Shown here piece by piece: positions 5,986-13,146 of a stretch of DNA of 13,146 nt. The DNA comes from Phocaeicola sp. Lineage in GTDB: Bacteria > Bacteroidota > Bacteroidia > Bacteroidales > Bacteroidaceae. Made by a program: the position numbers and the translations under genes. Positions within the stretch are counted from its first letter, which is position 1; each line of letters begins with the position of its first letter. The notes beneath the pieces were generated by a model, which was given only the letters and a program-made list of their open reading frames with translations, searched no databases and was not told the origin of the DNA. The stretch lies in NCBI GenBank assembly GCA_020026225.1, contig JAHHQU010000057.1, positions 1 to 13,146 on the forward strand, written 5' to 3'.

Positions 5986-7446
5986 ATGAAAATAAAGTTT
6001 TTGCCATTTTGGGTTGGCGGTATACTCTCAACCTCTGCATTTTTTTCTTCTTGTCTTGACAATGAAATACAAACTTACGTGTTTCCAGAAGAAACTAGTA
6101 TCAGCTCATTTTCTATCGGAACAGTCAGTGTAGAAAGACCGGGAAAAGATTCTTTGGGAAAAGATACAATCTTTATTGATACTATCAATTGCGAAAGATA
6201 TCCATTCAGCATTGACCAGCTTACTCGAACCATTGAAAACAAGGATTCTCTACCTGTAGGTTCTAACGTGAGCAAAGTACAGACCAAAATCTCAGCTGAT
6301 ACAGAAATGATTACCTATGTTAGAAAATCCAGCACAGGAGAAGATAAAGATACCATTTGGACACCTCAAGATTCAATTGACTTTACAAAACCTGTCTATT
6401 TCACCATTCATTCAAGAGGAGGACATGCAGGAAGAGCCTATAAAGTGACTGTTAATGTACACAAACAGCATCCTAATGTTTTAGCATGGAGTCACTTTGT
6501 AAACACAAATTTTGCATCAAAAGGTTTGACCAAACAGAAAACTGTGGTTCTCAACCAGCGAATCTACGTATTTGGCATCAACAGTGAAGGAACTCCTGTA
6601 GCAGAATCAATGCCTGTCAGTGACGGCAAAATTTCTACATGGGAATTGGCAGCTACACTGCCTGCAAATACAGTAACTTATTCTGCACAGGCATGGAAAG
6701 GAAACGTATATTTCGTAGCTGACAAGAAATTATACAAGTTGACAACAGACGGTTCTACAGTTCAAGTCGGAAATCTCGCCAACTTGAAGAACTTAGCAGG
6801 AACCGGCAAAACGACAGCTGCGACAGAAGTATTATTCGCATTGAACGAAAACCAGAAGATCGTTGCTCTCGATGAAAACGGCAACAAGGTTTCTAATACA
6901 GAGTTAGAGTTCATTGGCAACCAAACATTTGAAACCGACCGCTTATCTAGTGTGACTTATCCGGCACGCCACAACGCTTCGCTCACACGAACTTTGGTAA
7001 TGAGCAACAACCCTCATACCGCAGCAAGCGATACAACGGCGTACCTATATAATTATACAACCAACGATACCAAATGGAATAAATACACCATGGTAAATCC
7101 GAAGGTATGTCCAAACTTGGAAAATATTTCATTGATTTATTATGACAACAAGCTCTATGCTTTCGGCGGTGGACTTGAATCAATGAAAATCAAGCCTTTT
7201 GAAGCGTTCTATTGTTCTACAGACAATGGACTCACTTGGATAAAGGTTCTGAAAGACATGACGTTTCCTAAAGAAGAATCAGAAGGGAATCATAAATTAC
7301 TTCCATTTGCTAACTATTATACAGCCAATGAAGAAGGAAGCTATTCAACTGTAGTAGACACCGACAAGTTCATCTGGCTAATTTGGAAAGATGGAAGCAT
7401 GACAAGAGGACGTATCAACCGTTTAGGTTTCGCCCCAAAATGGTAA
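5986..7446 (+). CDS. Lipoprotein with probable Ig-like and beta-propeller domains (DUF6242-like), function unknown
   Basis: A 486-residue exported lipoprotein. Residues 1-22 form a signal peptide ending FFSSC, so C23 is the likely lipidated residue; the following LDNE gives acidic residues as seen in Bacteroidetes lipoproteins sent to the outer-membrane surface, though this is weak evidence. Residues about 30-160 form a beta-rich domain with DTIFIDT, YPFSID and a closing AYKVTVNV strand, resembling an Ig-like fold. From about 162 there are repeated blade-like segments (QRIYVFGINSEG, GNVYFVADKKLYKL, NKLYAFGGG, AFYCSTDNGLTW, KFIWLIWKDG) suggesting a kelch-like propeller. The family resembles DUF6242 as I remember it; no enzyme motif is visible. 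uppS follows after 22 bases, suggesting one operon with envelope genes. Confidence 0.75.
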   Translation: MKIKFLPFWVGGILSTSAFFSSCLDNEIQTYVFPEETSISSFSIGTVSVERPGKDSLGKDTIFIDTINCERYPFSIDQLTRTIENKDSLPVGSNVSKVQTKISADTEMITYVRKSSTGEDKDTIWTPQDSIDFTKPVYFTIHSRGGHAGRAYKVTVNVHKQHPNVLAWSHFVNTNFASKGLTKQKTVVLNQRIYVFGINSEGTPVAESMPVSDGKISTWELAATLPANTVTYSAQAWKGNVYFVADKKLYKLTTDGSTVQVGNLANLKNLAGTGKTTAATEVLFALNENQKIVALDENGNKVSNTELEFIGNQTFETDRLSSVTYPARHNASLTRTLVMSNNPHTAASDTTAYLYNYTTNDTKWNKYTMVNPKVCPNLENISLIYYDNKLYAFGGGLESMKIKPFEAFYCSTDNGLTWIKVLKDMTFPKEESEGNHKLLPFANYYTANEEGSYSTVVDTDKFIWLIWKDGSMTRGRINRLGFAPKW

Positions 7447-7468
7447 ATTAACGATATAAACAAGAAAC

Positions 7469-8200
7469 ATGCAATATAAAGACCATATCGATATGAATCG
7501 GCTTCCGGCTCATGTAGCCATTATCATGGATGGTAACGGACGATGGGCTAAGGAACGTGGATGCATCCGTACTTTCGGACACCAGGTTGGTGCTGAAACC
7601 GTACACAAAACTGTAGAAACCGCAGCCAGGTTAGGTATCAAATACCTGACTTTGTATACTTTCTCAACAGAGAACTGGAACAGACCCGAAGCTGAAGTGA
7701 GTGCCTTGATGAATCTGCTCATGGACCAGATTGAGGAAGAGACTTTTATGAAGAACAATATCCAATTCAACATCATCGGTCAGATGGAGCGACTTCCACA
7801 AGCTGTACGCAAACGATTGGAACTATGTATCGAAAGGACATCGGTCAACACAGGGATGTGCTTGACACTTGCTTTAAGTTATTCTTCCAAATGGGAATTG
7901 ACAAAAGCGATGCAACAGATTGCTGAAGAAGTTGCAAATCAGGAACTGAACCCCGAAGACATTACCGATGAAACCATCGCACAGCATCTCGCTACGAAAG
8001 ACACGCCCGATCCGGAATTGTTAATCCGCACCGGAGGCGAACTTCGTTTAAGCAACTACCTGCTTTGGCAGTGTGCTTACTCAGAGTTGTACTTCTGCGA
8101 TACATATTGGCCCGACTTCAACGAAGAAGAGTTTTATAAAGCAATCTGTGATTATCAAACAAGAGAACGCCGTTTTGGCAAAACTAGTGAACAATTATAA
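7469..8200 (+). CDS. uppS: Undecaprenyl diphosphate synthase (cis-prenyltransferase)
   Basis: Adds isopentenyl units in cis to farnesyl diphosphate to make the C55 lipid carrier for peptidoglycan, O-antigen and capsule assembly. The 243-residue protein has the family's marks: HVAIIMDGNGRWA (15-27) with the Mg-binding D21, the FGHQVG helix start, STENWNRP, and the C-terminal signature LLIRTGGELRLSNYLLWQ, with R187, R193 and S195 for diphosphate binding. The usual NYGG segment reads SYSS here, a difference I believe is common in Bacteroidetes. The start ATG at 7469 is eight codons before a second in-frame ATG; either is possible. bamA begins nine bases after the stop, so the two are cotranscribed. 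Confidence 0.96.
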   Translation: MQYKDHIDMNRLPAHVAIIMDGNGRWAKERGCIRTFGHQVGAETVHKTVETAARLGIKYLTLYTFSTENWNRPEAEVSALMNLLMDQIEEETFMKNNIQFNIIGQMERLPQAVRKRLELCIERTSVNTGMCLTLALSYSSKWELTKAMQQIAEEVANQELNPEDITDETIAQHLATKDTPDPELLIRTGGELRLSNYLLWQCAYSELYFCDTYWPDFNEEEFYKAICDYQTRERRFGKTSEQL

Positions 8201-8209
8201 CCTATAACA

Positions 8210-10849
8210 ATGTATTACCGTCTATTAACTATACTGCTGATAACAACTAGCTTGTCCGCTTTTACGGTCAACGGACAAGCTCAGGATCTGCCTACCGAAG
8301 ATAAGAAGCCAGTCATCCTTTATAACGGTTCTCCCAAGAAATACGAGATTGCCGACATTAAAGTTACAGGAGTCAAGAATTATGAAGATTACGTATTGAT
8401 TGGCATTTCCGGCCTCGCTGTGGGACAGACTATTACTGTTCCAGGAGATGATGTGACCTCAGCCATCAAAAAGTATTGGAAACATGGATTATTCTCAGAT
8501 GTGAAGATCTCTGCAGAAAAAATTGACGGAAACAAGATTTATTTGCTGATTCAGCTCCGCCAACGTCCACGTATCGCCGACATCGTATTCCATGGTGTCA
8601 AGAAGAGTGAACGCGAAGATCTTCAGGCAAAGTTGGGACTGGTGAAAGGAAGCCAGATTACCCCTAACTTGATAGACCGTGCCAAAATCCTCATCAAGAA
8701 ACATTTCGATGAAAAAGGATTTAAAAATGCTGAAGTGAATATCGTTGAACGTGAAAACCCCGCTAACGAAGAACAAGTATTCGTGGATGTCAACATTGAC
8801 AAGAAGGGGAAAATCAAAGTTCATCAAATCACCATCGAAGGCAACCAGATACTTTCGGACAAGAAGTTGAAACGCGTCATGAAGAAGACCAATGAAAAAG
8901 GAAAGTTGGTCAACTTGTTCCGTGCTAAAAAATTCATTGACGAAAAATATCAGGAAGACAAACAACTTATCATCGACAAATATAACGAATTAGGTTATCG
9001 TGACGCACAGATTGTAGAAGATAGCATTTCATCGTATGATGACAAGAGCGTCAACGTCTTCATGAAAATCTACGAAGGTGACAAGTATTTCTTGAGAAAC
9101 ATCACTTGGGTAGGTAATACGGTTTACCCTTCAGACCTGTTGGCTGAAAAACTGCAAATGAAACGAGGTGACGTATACAACCAGAAATTGTTGAACGACC
9201 GTATCACCGGCGATGAAGATGCTATTGGTAACGATTATTACAACCATGGTTACGTATTCTACAGCCTTGACCCGGTAGAAGTAAATATTGACGGTGACTC
9301 TATCGACTTGGAAATGCGTATCACAGAAGGTCCTCAGGCAACGATCAGCCATGTACGTATCAACGGTAATGACCGCTTGTATGAAAACATTGTACGTCGT
9401 GAATTGAGAACCCGTCCAGGAGACCTTTTCAGTAAAGAAGCCTTAGAGCGTTCTTATCGTGAAATCGCACAGATGGGACACTTCAACCCTGAAAATATCA
9501 AAGTAGATCCTCGTCCGGATATTCAATCGGGTACGGTAGATATCAACTGGGATTTGGAATCAAAAGCGAACGACCAGATTGAGTTCTCTGCAGGTTGGGG
9601 ACAAACCGGTGTAATCGGTAAATTGAGTTTGAAGTTCACCAACTTCTCATTTGCCAACCTTTTCCGCAAGAACAAGAACTACCGCGGTATCCTTCCTCAA
9701 GGCGATGGACAGACATTGACCATCAGTGGACAGACCAACGGTAGATATTATCAGTCATACAACGTTTCATTCTTCGACCCTTGGTTTGGAGGAAAGCGTC
9801 CTAACTCGTTCTCTGTATCTGGATTCTATTCAAAACAGACCGACGTGAGCAGCCAGTATTACAACCAGGCCTTCATGAACAACTTCTACAACATGGGAAT
9901 GGGCTATATGGGCGGATATAATGGCTATATGGGCAACTATGAAGCAGCTTACGACCCGAACAAATCCATTCAGATGTTCGGCTTCAGCGTAGGATTCGGT
10001 AAACGTCTAAGATGGCCGGACGACTACTTCACCTTGTCTGCTGAGTTGTCATACCAACGATTCATCTTGAAGAACTGGAGCTACCTGTATATCAAGTTGA
10101 ACAACGGACAATACATGAACACCGGTAACTGTAACAACTTCAGCGTCGGATTCACATTAGCCCGTAATTCTACAGATAACCCTATCTTCCCAAGATACGG
10201 TTCTGACTTCAGTGCATCAGTTTCATTCACGCCACCATATTCATGGTTCAGCAAGAGAGACTATGCTACTTATGGCAAAGACAATTACGATGATGCAGCC
10301 AAAGTTTATCGTTGGATAGAGTACCACAAATGGAAACTGAAAGCTAAAACATATACAGCTTTGCTGCCAATCAAGAAGTGTCCGGTAATTATGACCCGTA
10401 CCGAATTAGGAGTATTAGGTCATTACAACAAATACAAACGTTCACCATTTGAAACCTTCTACGTAGGAGGTGACGGTATGACCGGTTATAGCTACAATTA
10501 CGCATCAGAAACGATTGCACTCCGCGGTTATGAGAACGGAGCCTTGACCCCTTACGGTAGTGAAGGATACGCTTATGTTCGTTTAGGTGCAGAACTCCGC
10601 TACCCATTGATGCTGGAAAATACAACCAGTATCTATGCTTTAGGATTTGTAGAAGCCGGTAATGCTTGGAATGACGTAAAAGACTTCAACCCGTTCAGTT
10701 TGAAACGTTCAGCCGGTGTGGGTGTACGTATCTTCTTGCCGATGGTTGGTATGATGGGTATTGACTGGGCTTACGGTTTTGACAAGATTAACGGTTCACA
10801 CCAGTATAGCGGTAGCCGCATTCACTTTATCATCGGACAGGAATTCTAA
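8210..10849 (+). CDS. bamA: Outer membrane protein assembly factor BamA
   Basis: The central subunit of the BAM complex, which folds beta-barrel proteins into the outer membrane. The 879-residue protein has a signal peptide (about 1-24, cleaved near GQA-QD), five POTRA domains (about 45-118, 120-199, 200-291, 292-376 and 377-453) and a C-terminal barrel from about 455. The conserved loop-6 RGY motif is at 772-774 (ALRGYENG), and the protein ends in phenylalanine (IIGQEF), as barrel substrates and BamA do. An unusual Gly/Tyr/Met-rich stretch lies in the early barrel (558-577), probably an extracellular loop. At 879 residues it is longer than the 810-residue E. coli protein. It follows uppS by nine bases and precedes two skp-like genes, a chaperone context that supports the call. 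Confidence 0.96.
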   Translation: MYYRLLTILLITTSLSAFTVNGQAQDLPTEDKKPVILYNGSPKKYEIADIKVTGVKNYEDYVLIGISGLAVGQTITVPGDDVTSAIKKYWKHGLFSDVKISAEKIDGNKIYLLIQLRQRPRIADIVFHGVKKSEREDLQAKLGLVKGSQITPNLIDRAKILIKKHFDEKGFKNAEVNIVERENPANEEQVFVDVNIDKKGKIKVHQITIEGNQILSDKKLKRVMKKTNEKGKLVNLFRAKKFIDEKYQEDKQLIIDKYNELGYRDAQIVEDSISSYDDKSVNVFMKIYEGDKYFLRNITWVGNTVYPSDLLAEKLQMKRGDVYNQKLLNDRITGDEDAIGNDYYNHGYVFYSLDPVEVNIDGDSIDLEMRITEGPQATISHVRINGNDRLYENIVRRELRTRPGDLFSKEALERSYREIAQMGHFNPENIKVDPRPDIQSGTVDINWDLESKANDQIEFSAGWGQTGVIGKLSLKFTNFSFANLFRKNKNYRGILPQGDGQTLTISGQTNGRYYQSYNVSFFDPWFGGKRPNSFSVSGFYSKQTDVSSQYYNQAFMNNFYNMGMGYMGGYNGYMGNYEAAYDPNKSIQMFGFSVGFGKRLRWPDDYFTLSAELSYQRFILKNWSYLYIKLNNGQYMNTGNCNNFSVGFTLARNSTDNPIFPRYGSDFSASVSFTPPYSWFSKRDYATYGKDNYDDAAKVYRWIEYHKWKLKAKTYTALLPIKKCPVIMTRTELGVLGHYNKYKRSPFETFYVGGDGMTGYSYNYASETIALRGYENGALTPYGSEGYAYVRLGAELRYPLMLENTTSIYALGFVEAGNAWNDVKDFNPFSLKRSAGVGVRIFLPMVGMMGIDWAYGFDKINGSHQYSGSRIHFIIGQEF

Positions 10850-10892
10850 GCACCGGAAAAGTGAAGTACAAAAATTAAAAACTATTAAAAAA

Positions 10893-10898
10893 AGGAAG
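10893..10898 (+). promoter_or_regulatory. Shine-Dalgarno sequence of the first skp-like gene
   Basis: AGGAAG lies five bases before the ATG at 10904. Most other starts in this window lack any such purine motif, so this one stands out. Confidence 0.6.
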
Positions 10899-10903
10899 AA
10901 ATT

Positions 10904-11419
10904 ATGAAAAAGATGTTCCTCTCATTGTTGCTCATCATGACAACAATCCTTTCAGCTCAAGCACAAAAGTTCGCATTGGTTGACATGGAATATATCTTGA
11001 AACGGATTCCTGCCTACGAACAAGCCAATAGAGAAATAGAATCACTTTCCAAACAATGGCAAAGTGCTATTGAAGCAAAAGCAAATGAAGCGAAGGCACT
11101 TTACGAGGCTTACCAAAAAACTTCCGAAAGAATGTCGGCTTCACAAAAAGTTGCCAAAGAAGAACAAATTATAAAGAAAGAAAAAGAAGCTGCAGAATTG
11201 CGTAAAGAATACTTCGGACCAGAAGGAAAGTTCATGCAAAAGCGTCAAGAACTGATTGCACCCATTCAAGATGCTATCTATAACGCTGTAAAGAGTATTG
11301 CTACGAGAGAAAACTACGATGCCGTGATTGACAGGGCATCGGCACAAAGCATGATTTTCGCATCACCTCGTATCGATATAAGCAATGATGTACTTTTGAA
11401 ATTAGGTTATTCAAAATAA
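10904..11419 (+). CDS. OmpH/Skp-family periplasmic chaperone, first copy
   Basis: A 171-residue secreted protein. The signal peptide runs to A20 (cleavage SAQA-QK), followed by the short strand KFALVDMEYIL typical of OmpH/Skp, a long charged coiled coil (about 35-105, rich in A, K, E and Q), and a C-terminal part (NYDAVIDRA, ISNDVLLKLGY) that closes the body domain. Skp trimers hold unfolded outer-membrane proteins in the periplasm and pass them to BAM, which fits its place 54 bases after bamA. Unlike most starts here it has a good Shine-Dalgarno sequence, AGGAAG (10893-10898), five bases before the ATG, perhaps to raise expression within the operon. Confidence 0.9.
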   Translation: MKKMFLSLLLIMTTILSAQAQKFALVDMEYILKRIPAYEQANREIESLSKQWQSAIEAKANEAKALYEAYQKTSERMSASQKVAKEEQIIKKEKEAAELRKEYFGPEGKFMQKRQELIAPIQDAIYNAVKSIATRENYDAVIDRASAQSMIFASPRIDISNDVLLKLGYSK

Positions 11420-11424
11420 TTTTA

Positions 11425-11432
11425 TACATTTG
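11425..11432 (+). promoter_or_regulatory. Candidate internal promoter of the second skp-like gene
   Basis: TACATTTG matches TAnnTTTG exactly and lies in the 82-base gap just after the first skp-like stop codon. The predicted leader is about 65 bases. The nearest upstream TTTG (11395-11398) is 26 bases away, too far for a normal -33, so this is tentative. Confidence 0.4.
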
Positions 11433-11501
11433 CAACCGAAACCTCTTTTTATAGAGATTTACAACCCATGAATTAATAAGAAAATAATAGAATTTACAAC
11501 T

Positions 11502-12053
11502 ATGATGAAGAAAATTGCTTTATTACTATTGCTCGTTCTACCTATGAGCTTGTTTGCACAGAAGTTCGCATACTTCAAGTCTGAATCTATCATTCCTGTA
11601 ATGCCTGAATTCGCAAAGGCTCAGAAGGACATCGAAGTTCAGCGTGCTCAATATGAAGATGAAATCAAACGCTACCAAGAAGAATTCAATAAGAAATTCG
11701 CTGCTTTCCAGCAGGAACAGAAAACCCTTCCACAAAATATTTTGGAACGTCGTCAGAAAGAATTGCAGGAATTGTCTGACAAAGTAATCCAGTTCCAGCA
11801 GGATGCTCAGCAGCAGCTCCAGAAAATCTATGCTGACATGATGAGCCCTATTTATGAAAAGATGGAAAAAGCGGTAAAGACTGTAGGTAAAGCTGGTGCT
11901 TATACCATGGTATTCGACCTGAACCGTACAGACATCCCTTACATTGATGAAACTCAGACTAAAGATATCACCAACGATATCAAAACAAACTTGGGTGTCA
12001 GCTTGACCGCAGTTCCTTACAACCCTGCACAGGCTGCTGGCGGTCTTAAATAA
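11502..12053 (+). CDS. OmpH/Skp-family periplasmic chaperone, second copy
   Basis: A 183-residue secreted paralogue of the gene before it. The signal peptide ends at A19 (SLFA-QK), then KFAYFKSESII, a long coiled coil rich in glutamine and glutamate (about 40-115, for example QQEQKTLPQNILERRQ), and the body-closing AYTMVFDLNRTDIPYIDE. The C terminus adds a short tail, NPAQAAGGLK, absent from the first copy. Both copies share layout and the QKFA start of the mature protein but differ widely in sequence, so the duplication is old; a tandem pair behind bamA is usual in Bacteroidetes. Two ATG codons open the frame (11502, 11505). A clear intrinsic terminator follows at 12109-12150. Confidence 0.9.
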   Translation: MMKKIALLLLLVLPMSLFAQKFAYFKSESIIPVMPEFAKAQKDIEVQRAQYEDEIKRYQEEFNKKFAAFQQEQKTLPQNILERRQKELQELSDKVIQFQQDAQQQLQKIYADMMSPIYEKMEKAVKTVGKAGAYTMVFDLNRTDIPYIDETQTKDITNDIKTNLGVSLTAVPYNPAQAAGGLK

Positions 12054-12108
12054 GAGACCGGTCTTTTGATAAAGACTTTGTCGACGGAATTTATTAATCT
12101 CCTATACG

Positions 12109-12150
12109 AAGTGAAGAATCTTGTGATTAAGCCGATTCTTCACTTTTTTT
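12109..12150 (+). terminator. Intrinsic terminator of the bamA-skp cluster
   Basis: AAGTGAAGAATC (12109-12120) and GATTCTTCACTT (12134-12145) form a perfect 12-base-pair stem with a 13-base loop. The 3' arm flows into a run of T ending at 12150. It separates the envelope cluster from murI. Confidence 0.9.
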
Positions 12151-12181
12151 ATGGTACTAACTTATAAATACATCTGATATA

Positions 12182-13024
12182 ATGTCGAATCTTGCCAATC
12201 CTTATACAGGGCCTATCGGTGTGTTTGACTCAGGATATGGAGGCTTGACCATCTTGAACAATATCCGACGCTCATTGCCTGATTACGATTTTTATTACTT
12301 GGGCGACAATGCACGTACCCCTTATGGATCACGTTCATTTGAAGTAGTTTATGAGTTTACACTTCAAGCGGTACGCAAACTCTTCGAATTGGGATGTCCT
12401 CTTGTTATTTTGGGATGCAATACAGCTTCTGCAAAGGCTTTGCGAACCATCCAACAGAAAGACCTCCCTTATCTGGACCCTACCCGCCGTGTTTTAGGTG
12501 TCATCCGCCCTACAGCCGAATGTATCGGTGCACTGACAGAAAGCCGCCACATCGGTGTGCTGGCTACCGCTGGAACCATCAAATCAGATTCCTATCCGCT
12601 GGAAGTCCATAAGCTCTTTCCCGACATCCAAGTCACAGGAGTGCCATGCCCTATGTGGGTCCCATTGGTAGAAAACAACGAATTCAATTCAGAAGGTGCC
12701 GATTATTTTGTGAAGAAATACATTCATACTTTACTTGAGAAAGACCCGCTGATTGACACGATAATTTTAGGATGTACCCATTATCCTCTTCTGTACGACA
12801 AGATCAGGCAGTTCACCCCCTCCCACATTCATTTAGTGGCTCAAGGTGAGTACGTAGCCAACAGCTTGACTGATTACCTCAAACGGCATCCAGAAATCGA
12901 TTCACGGTGTTCTAAACACGGCAGAACCGGTTTCTTCACCACTGAGTCTACAGAAAAGTTCCGAGAATCAGCATCCATCTTTCTTAAAGATGAAATCGAT
13001 GTCAAAAATATCATTCTCGAATAA
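12182..13024 (+). CDS. murI: Glutamate racemase
   Basis: Converts L-glutamate to D-glutamate for the peptidoglycan stem peptide, in the cytoplasm and without a cofactor. The 280-residue protein has the two catalytic cysteines, C79 in GCNTASA and C198 in GCTHYPLL, together with the conserved FDSGYGG (15-21; D16) and GDNARTPYG. All key residues are present and the length is normal. The ATG at 12182 has no Shine-Dalgarno sequence. The gene is bounded by two intrinsic terminators and so is probably monocistronic, but the 31 bases between the upstream T run and the start contain no exact TAnnTTTG, so its promoter is not identified. Its place beside uppS and bamA fits cell-envelope synthesis. Confidence 0.97.
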   Translation: MSNLANPYTGPIGVFDSGYGGLTILNNIRRSLPDYDFYYLGDNARTPYGSRSFEVVYEFTLQAVRKLFELGCPLVILGCNTASAKALRTIQQKDLPYLDPTRRVLGVIRPTAECIGALTESRHIGVLATAGTIKSDSYPLEVHKLFPDIQVTGVPCPMWVPLVENNEFNSEGADYFVKKYIHTLLEKDPLIDTIILGCTHYPLLYDKIRQFTPSHIHLVAQGEYVANSLTDYLKRHPEIDSRCSKHGRTGFFTTESTEKFRESASIFLKDEIDVKNIILE

Positions 13025-13042
13025 AACCATTTCAACCGATTT

Positions 13043-13079
13043 CATCACTGCAGCGTATGTCTGTGGTGATGGATTTTTT
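13043..13079 (+). terminator. Intrinsic terminator of murI
   Basis: CATCACTGCAG (13043-13053) pairs with CTGTGGTGATG (13061-13071), an 11-pair stem with two G-U pairs and a 7-base loop. After GA comes a run of six T (13074-13079). It begins 18 bases after the murI stop codon. Confidence 0.8.
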
Positions 13080-13146
13080 ATTGAAAGGGATTCACTAGTG
13101 TCTCTTAAGTTATGTTAATCGAATTCAAAATCAAAAGTCAATTGAC

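Noticed and set aside
8495..8965. 156-residue open frame on the minus strand
   Set aside because: It is antisense to the POTRA domains of bamA. Its Phe-rich sequence mirrors the Lys/Glu-rich sense strand and has no start signals.
12061..12076. Small hairpin GTCTTT-TGAT-AAAGAC after the second skp-like gene
   Set aside because: Only six pairs, AT-rich, with no T run; the real terminator is at 12109-12150.
1..13146. CRISPR array, insertion sequence, integrase, toxin-antitoxin or defence genes
   Set aside because: No regularly spaced repeats, transposase or integrase motifs, or paired small genes were seen; the window is nearly filled by recognised housekeeping and envelope genes.

Overview
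The window looks like ordinary chromosome from a Bacteroidaceae bacterium (Bacteroides or Phocaeicola type). The signs are the proteins themselves (an OmpH/Skp pair behind BamA, a DUF6242-type lipoprotein, a typical Bacteroides tRNA-Gly), start regions that mostly lack a Shine-Dalgarno sequence, and several copies of the Bacteroidetes promoter form TAnnTTTG, one of them with a well-placed TTTG at -33. Species cannot be fixed from the sequence alone.

Left part, minus strand (1-4785): a prmC-recX-comF operon (release-factor methylation, RecA control, ComF-type phosphoribosyltransferase) with overlapping genes and a promoter squeezed against ribD. It is followed by pyrE, a small SRPBCC-fold protein and argH, then a tRNA-Gly gene cut by the window edge. 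pyrE has its own promoter. A strong intrinsic terminator lies between pyrE and the SRPBCC start codon, so the SRPBCC-argH pair is either expressed by read-through or attenuated. The tRNA has a textbook Bacteroides promoter between argH and itself.

Right part, plus strand (4818-13024): ribD (riboflavin synthesis) stands divergent from prmC. Then comes an envelope-biogenesis cluster: a lipoprotein with a probable beta-propeller, uppS (undecaprenyl diphosphate synthase), bamA (outer-membrane protein insertion), two tandem skp/ompH-like periplasmic chaperone genes and, after a clear terminator, murI (glutamate racemase). The cluster joins the lipid carrier and D-glutamate for peptidoglycan with the machinery and chaperones for outer-membrane barrels. 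A second terminator follows murI.

I found no mobile element, CRISPR array, toxin-antitoxin pair, defence locus or evident new system. The items worth a second look are small: the terminator against the SRPBCC-argH start, an internal 19-residue repeat in the SRPBCC protein, inverted repeats inside or around two promoters, a nearly leaderless prmC promoter, a Gly/Tyr/Met-rich insertion in BamA, and the uncharacterised lipoprotein at the head of the uppS-bamA cluster. No gene-free stretch exceeds 300 bases.
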